DNA from: Pseudomonas hygromyciniae | Lineage (GTDB): Bacteria > Pseudomonadota > Gammaproteobacteria > Pseudomonadales > Pseudomonadaceae | Assembly (NCBI RefSeq): GCF_016925675.1 | Contig: NZ_CP070506.1 | Location: 3,470,501 to 3,534,500, forward strand | Length of the DNA stretch: 64,000 nucleotides | Reading direction: 5' to 3' | In this document: one piece after another, positions 46,082-54,946 of the stretch | How positions within the stretch are numbered: position 1 is the first letter of the stretch | Layout: the number at the start of each line of letters is the position of its first letter | The notes under the pieces: generated by a model | Database searches by the model: none | What the model saw: only the letters and a program-made list of their open reading frames with translations | Told to the model about the DNA's origin: nothing | Made by a program: the position numbers and the translations under genes

Positions 46082-47459
46082 CGTCGTTGTCCAGGTTGAT
46101 GCCGGCCGACTCGCGCTCATCGCTGATCAGGTCGGCCTCTTCGTCATATGGGCGGTCCGGCAGCTTGCCGGTGGTGAGATACTGCCAGTAGGTGTCGGCG
46201 CTGAGCGTGCCGGCCATCACACCCTTGAGCAGTTCGGCGAGCACCTGGGCGTCGACCACCGGGGTCACGAACTCAGGTTTCACCTTGAACTTGACCTGTT
46301 TGGGGTCATAGCCCTTCCACTCGGCGGCGTATCGCAGGCCCTGCTCCACCGCCTCGGCCACAGTGATTACGATGCTGTGTAGAGTGGCATGCTGGTCGTT
46401 CTGGCGTGTTTTGCGCGCCTCACCCGACTCCGTGCCACCCACGTCCATGACCTTGGCACCGGCCTCAAGCGCGGCGTTCTTCTGGTCATCCATGGCCTTG
46501 CGGACAGCTTCAATACCGGCGCCCTGGAACTCCAGGTAGCCACAGGACCCGCTAGGCCCAAGATCCCAAGCCGCTGATGGACCCGTGACGCTCAACTCTA
46601 CCGATTCATCCATCCCAGACACCCAGGGTTGCGGGTGGCTGGTCTGGTGCAGTGAAGTGAAGTAGTCAGCGCTCAACTGGTAGGACTTCAGCGCGGCCCG
46701 CGCCATGGTTAGCAGTGGCACCTCGTCGACGTCCGGCGAGTTGTCGGTCGAGCCGCAGTAGATGACGGGCAAATAGGCCAGGCCTTTGACGAGACGGTTG
46801 TCGGTACCGGTGGTGCCCAGCGGGCGTTCGTCCTCGACCAGCTCACCGCCTTCATTCCTCACGGCGGTGTAGCAGACCTCGTTGAGCATAAAGAACTCAC
46901 GGAACACCGTGTCGCAGTCATGGCTGTATCGGTCCCCGCCCTTTTTGCGGAATTCCCGGAATACCGAAAGGACCAGGTCTTGCCGACCGCCTTGATCAGC
47001 GGTGTCCCAGTTGATGGCGTTGCGTGTGGCGTACGTCGAGAAGTACGGCTCGCCGCGGTCATCGATGTTCACCACTAGCGGCACCCGGCCGTGGGAGATC
47101 GCTTGGCGCACCATGCGGAAGAAAAGCTGCTTCAGGCCGAAGCCGTCGGCCGTGGCGTTGTCCTCCAGCCCTTTAAGGCCTGTGGGCAGCTCGATCTCCG
47201 GGATCAGTCGGGAGACCAGGCCCATCATCGAACGCAGCGAGTCGCGCACCCAGTGCTCGTACTGCGCTCTGTTCGTGTAGTTCTCGTAGAGGTACTTGTT
47301 ACCCGCGCCATCCAGCTTTTCAGCCTCAACCATACCGCTCGGCTTGGGCAGGTTGCGCTCGTTGCGCTTCACGGCGCACTCACCCTCGAGCGCGTCGTCC
47401 ATCATCTCCCACTCGGCGATGTGAGCGTCGTAGTCGGGGTTTGTCGATTGCACTGGCAT
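45999..47459 (-). CDS. portal protein (DUF4055-like)
   Basis: 486 aa from ATG 47459, whose TGATG overlaps the terminase stop; a longer frame lies inside terminase and is not real. Blocks YLYENYTNRAQYEHWVRDSLRSM, LLTMARAALKSYQLSADY and HQTSHPQPWVSG are typical of this portal family. Forms the dodecameric DNA channel. Confidence 0.85.
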   Translation of the reverse strand: MPVQSTNPDYDAHIAEWEMMDDALEGECAVKRNERNLPKPSGMVEAEKLDGAGNKYLYENYTNRAQYEHWVRDSLRSMMGLVSRLIPEIELPTGLKGLEDNATADGFGLKQLFFRMVRQAISHGRVPLVVNIDDRGEPYFSTYATRNAINWDTADQGGRQDLVLSVFREFRKKGGDRYSHDCDTVFREFFMLNEVCYTAVRNEGGELVEDERPLGTTGTDNRLVKGLAYLPVIYCGSTDNSPDVDEVPLLTMARAALKSYQLSADYFTSLHQTSHPQPWVSGMDESVELSVTGPSAAWDLGPSGSCGYLEFQGAGIEAVRKAMDDQKNAALEAGAKVMDVGGTESGEARKTRQNDQHATLHSIVITVAEAVEQGLRYAAEWKGYDPKQVKFKVKPEFVTPVVDAQVLAELLKGVMAGTLSADTYWQYLTTGKLPDRPYDEEADLISDERESAGINLDNDDVIDKPGAGGQPAAGADDPPLGNAGAA

Positions 47460-48949
47460 CAGGCCAAGCCTCCAATTCGGCGTGTTCCGCCTGTGCGTTT
47501 GCGTCGGCCCATCGATACGGCGAAGTAGCGGAAGGCATCCGCGCCGTGCGATGACCAGTCGTGAAGTGGTTTGTCTTTCCAGCAGCCGCGCTTGTCGTCC
47601 CACTCCTTGCGGTAGTTCTCCAGGCAGGAAATGCCCAGTTCGCACTTGGACTCATCGAAGGCGCAGGCCGGAAGGATCTCCCGCACCTGCTCAATGCCTT
47701 CGTCGATGCCGAGCTTCGGAACAACGCTAAACTTGAGGCTGTATTTTTGCCCGTCGATCTCGTAGCCCTCACGGGCCAGTTCACGGCGGGTCTTGCCATC
47801 GCTGCCGAATTCGCGGTTATCGATGTCGTGGGGGCCCCAGTGATCGCCGTACGTGTATTTGCGATCCTTGAGCACCTTCATGTAGTGCCGAAGGCCTTCA
47901 CCGCTGTTCTCGTAGAAGTCGATGACGTGATATTCCTCGCCAACGATCCGAACAAACCAGATGGCCGTCGAGTCGCCAACGCCGATATCCCAAATCGTGT
48001 GAACAGGAAGGTGGCTGTTGTCCGGCAGCGCGCCGATACGCTGAGCTGCATACAGTTTGGTGAACTGCTTGGCGTAGTAGGCACCCTCGACCGACTGCTG
48101 GAAGGCTTCGACAGGGATAGACGGGTATTCCCGCTTCATGTCGTCGCCGAGCGTCTTTTCCTTGGCCGCGTACCAAGCGCGCTGGCCGTCATTGGTGACA
48201 ATCCCGTGCTTGGCGTGCAGGTCGTTGAAATAGTCGGTCAGACGCTGCGGCAGCACTACGTCGGTGGAATACAGGCTGTAGGCCTTGTTGTTCCACCAAC
48301 TGAAGAAAAAGAACTTCCAGTCGAGCAGGCCCAGCGGCACACCAGAAAGCTGTTGTCGCTCTGCTGACTGGCTGTAATCGAAGAAATACCCTGCCCGGCC
48401 CTCGGCCGTCGACTCGATGGTGACGAAACACTCAGCAGCGACAGCCTCGAAAGCACCAGTGACGATCTCACGTGCCTTGTGTGGGAACTTGGCGCAGATC
48501 TTCCCGAACTCAGATACGTGCAGGTAGCGCAGCGTCCCGCCCCGGAACGAGGTAGAGACGTAAAGCGAGCCGCCCTTACTGAAAACCAGTTCACCGGCAG
48601 CGTCGTTTCTCGCTGGGTTGGCAGCGCGCAGCTCCTTCGGCAAGTTGTCGTAGGCGTACTTGACCTTTTCACGAAACAGGCGCTTCGCGTCGTTCAGTGT
48701 GTGAGCGATCAGGGCGCACTTGGCAGCCTCGAACAACGCTGCATCCAACTGGACGATGCACACCAGCGTCGTAAAGCCCAGCTGGCGGGCTTTCAGGATG
48801 ATGTTCCGGGTATGCATCCCCTGGAAGTAATCAATCTGCTCCTGCGTCATGCGGAAGCGAACCTTCTTCCCCTGCTTGTCGGTGATGAAGTAAAGGTTGT
48901 TCAGTCGCCAGAATCGGTCCCGAAGCAGTTTCATGTGCTCGGGTTTCAT
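47459..48949 (-). CDS. terminase large subunit
   Basis: 496 aa. ATPase Walker A variant KARQLGFTT at residues 53-61, Walker B-like LHVSEFGK, then a C-terminal nuclease with acidic residues (TIWDIGVGDSTAIW, PHDIDNRE, DWSSHGADAFRY). Packages and cuts DNA with the small subunit encoded just upstream. Confidence 0.9.
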   Translation of the reverse strand: MKPEHMKLLRDRFWRLNNLYFITDKQGKKVRFRMTQEQIDYFQGMHTRNIILKARQLGFTTLVCIVQLDAALFEAAKCALIAHTLNDAKRLFREKVKYAYDNLPKELRAANPARNDAAGELVFSKGGSLYVSTSFRGGTLRYLHVSEFGKICAKFPHKAREIVTGAFEAVAAECFVTIESTAEGRAGYFFDYSQSAERQQLSGVPLGLLDWKFFFFSWWNNKAYSLYSTDVVLPQRLTDYFNDLHAKHGIVTNDGQRAWYAAKEKTLGDDMKREYPSIPVEAFQQSVEGAYYAKQFTKLYAAQRIGALPDNSHLPVHTIWDIGVGDSTAIWFVRIVGEEYHVIDFYENSGEGLRHYMKVLKDRKYTYGDHWGPHDIDNREFGSDGKTRRELAREGYEIDGQKYSLKFSVVPKLGIDEGIEQVREILPACAFDESKCELGISCLENYRKEWDDKRGCWKDKPLHDWSSHGADAFRYFAVSMGRRKRTGGTRRIGGLA

Positions 48950-48950
48950 A

Positions 48951-49550
48951 TCAGGCGTCCTGTGATAATTCGTCCATCATCTTCGAGATCTCGTCGGCGT
49001 CGTCCGTCTTCTCCTTCTCGTCCAGGCTGAATGCCTGCCGCTCAAGGACTTGCAGGTTCTTCATTGCAGAGGAAAGCTGAAACAAGGTCTTGGAGTTGCT
49101 GGGCAGCGCAACAGCAGCGAGCATCGAGGCCCGGCGCATACCGTTGTTGTCCTCGTCAGTCTCGTCGATGATCGCGTCTTCGATCTCTTCGCGGCGCTGG
49201 ATGGTATTGAGCAGGTCATCCATCAGCAGGTTCGCAAGGTTCGTGGCCTTGCGAATGTCCCGACGGTGGCTGCGAACCACCCGAGCCCCTTCTTCTGCGG
49301 CCTCCTCGATGATCTCAGCGTCAAGTTCGCAGTTCGCGCCTTGGTCGTTGCGAACCTCTCCGCGAACCAGCTTGCTGCGAACCTCTTTGCGCACCTGGTC
49401 AGAAAGGTCTCTCGCCCATCCTTGGACTTTGGCTTTCTTCCTGATTGCGGTGTCGCTCACGCCTTGGCGCTCTGCGATAGTCCTGATGGAAAGCGAACCG
49501 GCCCGGTAGGCACGTTCGATTGCCTCCCAGTCGGGTTGCTTGGTTGTCAT
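48951..49550 (-). CDS. terminase small subunit
   Basis: 199 aa from ATG 49550 (MTTKQPDWEAIERAYRAG). N-terminal helix-turn-helix (SIRTIAERQGVSDTAIRKKAKVQGW) for recognising the packaging site, then an oligomerisation helix region and acidic tail. One base before the large subunit gene. Confidence 0.85.
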   Translation of the reverse strand: MTTKQPDWEAIERAYRAGSLSIRTIAERQGVSDTAIRKKAKVQGWARDLSDQVRKEVRSKLVRGEVRNDQGANCELDAEIIEEAAEEGARVVRSHRRDIRKATNLANLLMDDLLNTIQRREEIEDAIIDETDEDNNGMRRASMLAAVALPSNSKTLFQLSSAMKNLQVLERQAFSLDEKEKTDDADEISKMMDELSQDA

Positions 49551-49645
49551 GAGTGTGGATTCTCTTTGGTGCAAGTATCATCTGTGGAATGGCATAGTGA
49601 GACCTAGCCCGGCAAACGATGTTTTCAATCACAGGAGAAAAAGTA

Positions 49646-50029
49646 ATGGATAACGACGGTGCCCTTTGGCTCATAGCGCAGGTTTTGTCTGCAGCGTGCC
49701 TCTCTATGGAAGAAGGGATGACAGCCCCTAATAATCGCGACCTACCGCTAGCGAGAGAGCTGGCAGCTAATTGCGGGGATGTCCTAAAGAAACACGCGAT
49801 AGCCGTTTTTGCCATCACTGAGACCGGATCAAAAGTACAGCTTCCGGCGAACCAGGATGTCATAAGAGGAAGGGAGCACTTCTCTAAGATCGTTGCAGAA
49901 AGATCCGGGAGTCAGTCCGAAATTGATACAGGCACAATCAAGATGCACTCAACCCAATTTGAACCCGGAATCTGGGAGCGCTCCGAATTGAGTCAAGCTC
50001 TCGCAAAGGCGTTCCGACTCGTCGGCTGA
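49646..50029 (+). CDS. hypothetical cargo protein (plus strand)
   Basis: 127 aa from ATG 49646, which has AGGAGAAAAAG upstream. No signal or TM. Plus strand, divergent from the terminase genes. Family not recognised. Confidence 0.5.
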   Translation: MDNDGALWLIAQVLSAACLSMEEGMTAPNNRDLPLARELAANCGDVLKKHAIAVFAITETGSKVQLPANQDVIRGREHFSKIVAERSGSQSEIDTGTIKMHSTQFEPGIWERSELSQALAKAFRLVG

Positions 50030-50064
50030 TAAATTAATGAGTGCCGCATTCCCGCGCGGCACAC

Positions 50065-50319
50065 CTACCCTTCCCCGATGTCCAGCAGTACATCAATCAG
50101 CTTCTGCTCACCGAGGCGCATCGCACCCAGGCATTGCAGGTCATCGCACTTTGGACCGAGGCCGAACACGGTTACCTCTCCCTTCGCACCGATCAGCGTC
50201 AAGGCACCTACGGTGCACTCTGGATGCTCACCGGCATCCAGGTCATCGGCGATCTTGCGCAGGGTCTTGGCAGCATCGCGCCAGTCCTCCCGCTTGAACT
50301 CCAGAACCTTGATGGTCAT
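50065..50319 (-). CDS. hypothetical phage protein, 84 aa
   Basis: ATG 50319 (MTIKVLEFKREDWRDAAKTLRKIADDLDAGE). The helix-rich start and C-terminal beta pattern recur next to terminase genes in Pseudomonas phages. Overlaps the gene upstream by four bases. Function unknown. Confidence 0.6.
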   Translation of the reverse strand: MTIKVLEFKREDWRDAAKTLRKIADDLDAGEHPECTVGALTLIGAKGEVTVFGLGPKCDDLQCLGAMRLGEQKLIDVLLDIGEG

Positions 50320-50504
50320 TTGGTCACCTGCTGCAGCCACTCTTCAATGATCCGCTGCACCACGGGCTCAGTCAGGATCGAGGAAGGCTTGTCGCCGGCG
50401 ATCACCGATTGAACCAAAGCGTGCGGGACTACGTGGACGGCATCACTGGCTACCACCATCAGGTGCGGGCGCTGGTCGGCGATGTCGTGGATGGTCGCGG
50501 TCAT
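50316..50504 (-). CDS. hypothetical phage protein, 62 aa
   Basis: ATG 50504 (MTATIHDIADQRPHLMVVASD), ATGA-overlapping both neighbours, so translation is coupled. Function unknown. Confidence 0.55.
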   Translation of the reverse strand: MTATIHDIADQRPHLMVVASDAVHVVPHALVQSVIAGDKPSSILTEPVVQRIIEEWLQQVTK

Positions 50505-50692
50505 TGCGTCACCATCTGGTGTGTCTGTGCATGGGCGTGGCCGTGGAGCAATCCAACGATCAGGCCCTGGGGAAGTCCGGCGGCCTTGGCGGCGTCTACG
50601 GCATCGGCAATGGCCTTGTCGATAGCGCTCACCGCGCAGTTGATTTCCGGGCTCATCGGGAGCGCGTGGTACAGGCGGGTGACGTTGCTCAT
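50501..50692 (-). CDS. hypothetical phage protein, 63 aa
   Basis: ATG 50692 (MSNVTRLYHALPMSPEINCAV) or two codons earlier. Helical with a His-rich end (LLHGHAHAQTHQM) that might bind metal. A GCGCCACG dyad lies directly upstream. Confidence 0.55.
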   Translation of the reverse strand: MSNVTRLYHALPMSPEINCAVSAIDKAIADAVDAAKAAGLPQGLIVGLLHGHAHAQTHQMVTQ

Positions 50693-50703
50693 CTGCAAAA
50701 CCT

Positions 50704-50739
50704 CGCGCCACGATTTGGCGCATTCGAAAACGTGGCGCG
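50704..50739. repeat. GCGCCACG dyad element, copy 3
   Basis: CGCGCCACG and CGTGGCGCG arms around 18 bases, in the short gap between two small phage genes and just before the start at 50692. Confidence 0.6.
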
Positions 50740-50747
50740 GATTACCG

Positions 50748-50996
50748 TTACCCGACGCGCTGACCGGAGATCACCTCGCCGAGCGTCAGTCCATGCCGGC
50801 TACGGTGAGATTTGATGCCCGCCGCAGAATCCTTGGCGACCATTGCATCCGCGACGATGTCAGCCTGCTGAGAATTGCTGAACTCACCGACTGTGATCGA
50901 CGAGGCGCCACACCCTCCGCTGTCGCTTGGCGACTCCTGGGTGTAGCAAGTGACGATGTATCGGGTCACCGGGCGAACTTGGTATTCAGTACTCAT
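50748..50996 (-). CDS. hypothetical phage protein, 82 aa
   Basis: MSTEYQVRPVTRYIVTCYTQ; contains a few Cys and a Ser/Gly-rich loop. First of a run of small minus-strand genes. Function unknown. Confidence 0.5.
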   Translation of the reverse strand: MSTEYQVRPVTRYIVTCYTQESPSDSGGCGASSITVGEFSNSQQADIVADAMVAKDSAAGIKSHRSRHGLTLGEVISGQRVG

Positions 50997-51043
50997 AAAG
51001 CCTCCGGCCTGCGCACAGGCTGATTGTGGGTGAAGCGCGTCTG

Positions 51044-51388
51044 TTACTTGCCTCGGCGCTCGACACCACCTGGCGCCTTGTCACAGCTCATGCAGTGCTC
51101 GCAGTTCAGCGTCCGGCATAACCAGACCTTCACCCGCTGCCAGTAAGTGACCATGAAGATGTGCCGGGCACCGGCAAGGGCCAGGGCGACATGCAGCGTC
51201 AGGCCAGCCGTGGTCGGACCGAAGAAGATGTTCTGACTACGCACCGACACGACGAAACCAGTGATGGCGATCGTGGTGTAGATCAGCTTCCCGAGGATGC
51301 CGTCCCTCACCTTCCCGCTCAGTACGCACCAGGTCGCCCAGGCGGCGATCAGGCCGCAGGCGATGGAGTTGATCAGTTCAAGATTCAT
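51044..51388 (-). CDS. small membrane protein, candidate holin component
   Basis: 114 aa with about three TM segments (SIACGLIAAWATWCVL, IYTTIAITGFVVSV, LTLHVALALAGARHIFMV) and a Cys-rich basic tail (CRTLNCEHCMSC). ATGA overlap with the membrane protein before it. Could be one of a holin pair; no direct proof. Confidence 0.55.
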   Translation of the reverse strand: MNLELINSIACGLIAAWATWCVLSGKVRDGILGKLIYTTIAITGFVVSVRSQNIFFGPTTAGLTLHVALALAGARHIFMVTYWQRVKVWLCRTLNCEHCMSCDKAPGGVERRGK

Positions 51389-51723
51389 GGTGGATTGCCT
51401 CCCCCGAACCGCTGGCGAATGAGCGCCCAGAGATCAGCGGATTTAATGGCTCGATTAATGGCCGCCAGGAGCGAACCGCCAAATGCCCCCAGCAGAAAGC
51501 CGATGCCAGCGACGATCTTCGGCTCGGTCACACCCAGATAGGTGCTAACCATGCTCGTGAGGTAGATCGAGCAGGCCATGCCGGTGATGAGGAAGATCAT
51601 CCAGGCACGCCAGTCGTTCAAGTCGTCCTTGTGCCACCAACTGGCGATCACAGCTCCAACAAGGCCCGCGATCAGCAATTCGAACCTGTCGATCTTGTCG
51701 AGCAGGCGCTGTAGATACTCCAT
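51385..51723 (-). CDS. putative phage holin
   Basis: 112 aa with three TM segments (LLIAGLVGAVIASWW, AWMIFLITGMACSIYLTSMV, IVAGIGFLLGAFGGSLLAA) and a charged C-terminus, the usual holin design. Located at the start of the late region, about 27 kb from the endolysin. Confidence 0.6.
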   Translation of the reverse strand: MEYLQRLLDKIDRFELLIAGLVGAVIASWWHKDDLNDWRAWMIFLITGMACSIYLTSMVSTYLGVTEPKIVAGIGFLLGAFGGSLLAAINRAIKSADLWALIRQRFGGGNPP

Positions 51724-51841
51724 GCGCTCGACTCCCTGGGCATGATCAAAAAGGCTTTTGCCGGTCTGGGCGAAGCCCTAAGATAAAAATCACTAGATAG
51801 AAGACCCGGCACATGGCCGGGTCAGTGGCTACAGATAGCCT

Positions 51842-52201
51842 TTATGCAACCAGGTCCCAGGTGATGGCCAGAGATCCAGTAGCGGTAATACCTGGGATCC
51901 AGGAGCCAGCGGTCACCCAAAGCCCCATACCAGCAGGTACGAAAAGTGGAGCCGGAAGGAGAACTTGGGAATGGCTGTTCGCAACAGCCGGGCCATTGCC
52001 ATTGAAAATCATGCGAGTACTGGCGTCACCGGTAATGCTAGGCGCTGTCTCCGAGGCGTACAGATTGACGTACCCGCTGGTTGGGTCGATGGAGGCTGTC
52101 TGGATGGTCAGACCGTTCACGTTTTCGGCTGGCGAGACGATCTGAACAACACCCTTCGGAAACAGATTGCCGAAGTGTTTACCAACTTTTACTGCGTTCA
52201 T
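51842..52201 (-). CDS. hypothetical beta-rich phage protein
   Basis: 119 aa from ATG 52201 (MNAVKVGKHFGNLFPKG). Beta-strand-rich, Gly/Thr-rich, no TM; composition suggests a virion decoration or fibre-like protein. Directly follows the Com-like gene by five bases, in the place where Mu has mom, but it shows no resemblance to Mom. Confidence 0.55.
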   Translation of the reverse strand: MNAVKVGKHFGNLFPKGVVQIVSPAENVNGLTIQTASIDPTSGYVNLYASETAPSITGDASTRMIFNGNGPAVANSHSQVLLPAPLFVPAGMGLWVTAGSWIPGITATGSLAITWDLVA

Positions 52202-52206
52202 ATTTT

Positions 52207-52401
52207 TCACCTTTGAATTGAATGATTGTTCGCGGAGAATTCCGCTTTCATGTCGCTCAAAGGCGATTGCTCGAGGCTCGCGGCCTTCACATGATTCAAC
52301 GTCCCGCATCGGGAACATTTGATCTGGAGCTCTGTAAACCCACCCGTACGGGCGAGAAGTCTTTTGCAGTTACCGCATCTGAATTCTTTCAACATCTGCA
52401 A
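52207..52401 (-). CDS. Com-like zinc-finger regulator
   Basis: 64 aa. C-x2-C ... C-x2-C zinc finger (FRCGNCKRLLA, LQIKCSRCGTLNHVKA) as in phage Mu Com, which binds mRNA and switches on translation of the DNA-modification gene mom. By analogy it may control the gene immediately downstream at 51842-52201. Confidence 0.8.
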   Translation of the reverse strand: MQMLKEFRCGNCKRLLARTGGFTELQIKCSRCGTLNHVKAASLEQSPLSDMKAEFSANNHSIQR

Positions 52402-52436
52402 ATTCCTTTTGCTGAATCGCCCTTTCCGTGGGCAAC

Positions 52437-52467
52437 AAAAAACCCCGCTCTAGGCGGGGCTTTTTTT
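52437..52467. terminator. strong bidirectional terminator
   Basis: CCCCGC/GCGGGG stem with A6 before and T7 after, so it can work in either direction, between a small membrane gene and the Com-like gene. Confidence 0.75.
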
Positions 52468-52513
52468 GGACCATTACGACAGCCTCAATTGGTGATGCTG
52501 ACGGCAATGAACA

Positions 52514-52855
52514 TCAATGATGGTCAAATTTACTGGATCCGAACCAACCGATAAGCGCACCTAACACCGTCCAGAAGATATCGGCAAAGAAAAGAGCCTT
52601 CTGCGAAGGCGCCTTGATTGACTCTTCAAAAAGCCGCTCAGGCATGCTCGATGCAAATAAAGCGTTGTAGCCATGCGGAAAAAAGGCCCATAGGGCTAAC
52701 AAAACCAGCAAAGCTACTATCCACTTTCCGTCACTGGCGTAGCTGCGCTTGTAGCCTGCCAACAATGCATAGGTTAAAACGCCCGCGACTACCATTGTCA
52801 TCGGAAACTGCGCACCAAGCGCGCTCATCTGGTCAGCAATACCACTAAGACTCAT
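52514..52855 (-). CDS. small phage membrane protein
   Basis: 113 aa with TM segments (TMVVAGVLTYALLAGY, WIVALLVLLALWAFFP, IFWTVLGALIGWFG). Follows the presumed late-promoter region. Could be a holin or exclusion protein. Confidence 0.55.
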   Translation of the reverse strand: MSLSGIADQMSALGAQFPMTMVVAGVLTYALLAGYKRSYASDGKWIVALLVLLALWAFFPHGYNALFASSMPERLFEESIKAPSQKALFFADIFWTVLGALIGWFGSSKFDHH

Positions 52856-52911
52856 AAAGCTTTCTATTCCAAAATGCTAAAAAGAGAGAGCTAATACTGT
52901 TTTGTGGAAAT

Positions 52912-52941
52912 AAAAAAGCCCGGCAGAAACCGGACTTTCTT
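52912..52941 (-). terminator. terminator, tR'-like position
   Basis: AGTCCGG/CCGGGCT stem with one mismatch, then six U on the minus strand. It lies between the putative late regulator and the first late gene, where lambda has tR' read through by Q. Confidence 0.6.
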
Positions 52942-53013
52942 TAGCTCTGTGCGTTTCGCGTTACTTGTGCACTATGGGAAAAGTACGCGCGAAACCCCGT
53001 CATGTCAATATTA

Positions 53014-53691
53014 TTATGCCGCATCTTGATCTTTTTCCGCGTGGATCACCTGCCATAGTGGTTGTTGAGCCTGAATATCCACTTCCTCGATCATTTTTTT
53101 CAGGGACTCCCACAGGTCGAGCCAGTCACGCGTCCAGTTCTTCGGGTCGATGGTCACGCCGAAGAACGTGTTCATCTCGGCGGCTATCCGCGCCGGGCCC
53201 CACTCTGCCGATCCGGCGACCTCCCCTTTATACGATTGCAGGGCCAGGGTAACCAGGTACTGCGCCTTCACGCGCTTGGCCGATGTCAGGTCAGGCAGCG
53301 CCGCTTTAGCGGTGATCAGCAGCACCGCGTTCAACAGGTGCTTCATGTTCATCGCCGGGTGGTACAGGTAGTGCCCGAACTGCTGCACCTGGAACGGCAG
53401 CGTGTCGATGGCGCGCAACACTTTGCCGATGGTGGCCAGGTGTGCAGCCCGGGCGGTGGACCTGCCTGCGGGGGTGCCGCGCGTCTCGCTGATGCTGATC
53501 TTCTGGCGCACAACCTGAATGCGCTCCTCCTTGTCATCCCCCAGCGCAGCGAACACCGCTTCGGCGCGGCGCATGCGCTGGCCCTTCTTGATCGGTGCCG
53601 ACTGCGCTTTGTCGATGGCCACAGCGCTGATCGACGCGTTCGATTCGTGCTGAGCCTCAGTCCATACCTGCCTTGCGTTGATCAATTTCAT
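53014..53691 (-). CDS. hypothetical protein at the late-regulator (Q) position
   Basis: 225 aa, mostly helical, basic N-terminus (KKGQRMRRAEAVFAALGDDKEERI). Downstream of ninG and upstream of a terminator and the late genes, i.e. where lambdoid phages encode antiterminator Q. I see no clear Q motif, so this is position-based. Confidence 0.5.
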   Translation of the reverse strand: MKLINARQVWTEAQHESNASISAVAIDKAQSAPIKKGQRMRRAEAVFAALGDDKEERIQVVRQKISISETRGTPAGRSTARAAHLATIGKVLRAIDTLPFQVQQFGHYLYHPAMNMKHLLNAVLLITAKAALPDLTSAKRVKAQYLVTLALQSYKGEVAGSAEWGPARIAAEMNTFFGVTIDPKNWTRDWLDLWESLKKMIEEVDIQAQQPLWQVIHAEKDQDAA

Positions 53692-54362
53692 GCTGCGAGC
53701 CCCTTCTTAAGTTCTTTGGTCTTTGCCCGGTATTCGGCGGTGATGGCTTTCAATTGCTCTACTGTTTCTTTGCGTGGCGTGTGGTCGGCTTCCATCGCCT
53801 CGACAGCCTCCAGGCCGATTCGGGCGATAAGGCCGGTGCGGAAACCCTGGGAAACCGTCTCGCCTTTGCGGGCGAACTTGGACGACCCTGCGTTACAGCT
53901 CTTGCACTGGAGCCAGATATTGCTGGGCACCAGCCTTAACTCTGGCCGGGCGCCCTTACCGAGGAAGTGGCCTGCATCGAAAGCACCGCCGGTCTTCCAA
54001 CCCTGGGCGCTGAGGATTGATTCCTGCGACTCGCCGCAACTGATGCAGCCGCTACCAATGCTCAACTCGTAGGTGCGCCGGTAGTCGCGCACGGCCTTCT
54101 CTGCGTCCTTCATGTGGTCCGCCCGGGTCTTCAGCGCCTCTTTGCGCACCTTGATCTCGCGGCGACCGACATCCGCCAGGGCCTTCTTGGCGCTCGCCTG
54201 CCCTTTCTCGGACTTACCGTGTGCGATGGCACACTCGATAGCCCCGCAAACCGATTGCCCAGCGCGGGCCGGCGTGAACATCACCCGGCACACTGGGCAG
54301 CGCTTGCGGCGTGCGCCGCCGGACTTAAGCGGGGTTTTGCGCTGTAATGGGGTGCGCTTCAT
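53688..54362 (-). CDS. ninG: recombination protein NinG
   Basis: 224 aa. NinG/Rap family: basic start KRTPLQRKTPLK, Cys cluster CPVCRVMFTP, C-SCGE, then the DAGHFLGKGARPELRL and NIWLQCKSCN blocks. Rap-type enzymes cut D-loops and Holliday junctions and favour recombination. Overlaps the DUF1367-like gene by four bases. Confidence 0.9.
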   Translation of the reverse strand: MKRTPLQRKTPLKSGGARRKRCPVCRVMFTPARAGQSVCGAIECAIAHGKSEKGQASAKKALADVGRREIKVRKEALKTRADHMKDAEKAVRDYRRTYELSIGSGCISCGESQESILSAQGWKTGGAFDAGHFLGKGARPELRLVPSNIWLQCKSCNAGSSKFARKGETVSQGFRTGLIARIGLEAVEAMEADHTPRKETVEQLKAITAEYRAKTKELKKGLAA

Positions 54363-54946
54363 GCGAAGCTCCCGATTTGGTCAGCAGCGTTCAATGCCGC
54401 CTCTTCCGATTCAAAGTGGGCGGACAGGACCAGGCGCCAGCAGGCGTTGAATACGTCGCGATATAACGGCTCGAAGGCCGTGTCATCCATGGAGGCCCAG
54501 CTAATTGACTTGGCCTCCTTGCGCACGCCGTCGGGAGTTCGCACCAGGTGGAAGTGACCGGCCTCGATCGTCACCCATTCACGGAATGCCTCGCGGGACT
54601 TGTCCACCGCCGGAAAGCGCTCGGCCCTGGCCAACTCCAGACCGACGATGTACGCATCAACTGCATGCGACAACTGCCCAGGCTTTCCGCTCTGCGCCTC
54701 GAAGAACTTGGCCAGACCACGGATACCACGCATCTCTTGGCGAGGAACCAAGCCGCCTACCGGCTCCCAGTACTCCCACGCCAGATCCAGCATCGAGAAG
54801 AATTTGCCGTGGAACTTTGCGTTGCGCATTTTTGTGAACTTGCCGTGGACCACCTGGCCCAGCTTCCATTTTTGGGTTAATTCGCGGTCGGCCTCGGTCG
54901 CCGGCACAAGGCCTTGGACGGTACGGATAAGGGCGAGCTCAGCCAT
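54359..54946 (-). CDS. DUF1367 family phage protein
   Basis: 195 aa from ATG 54946. MAELALIRTVQGLVPAT, KWKLGQVVHGKFTKMRN.KFHGKFFSMLDLAWEYW and KSISWASMDDTAFEPLY are typical of DUF1367 (NinX-region) proteins; function unknown. Confidence 0.8.
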   Translation of the reverse strand: MAELALIRTVQGLVPATEADRELTQKWKLGQVVHGKFTKMRNAKFHGKFFSMLDLAWEYWEPVGGLVPRQEMRGIRGLAKFFEAQSGKPGQLSHAVDAYIVGLELARAERFPAVDKSREAFREWVTIEAGHFHLVRTPDGVRKEAKSISWASMDDTAFEPLYRDVFNACWRLVLSAHFESEEAALNAADQIGSFA

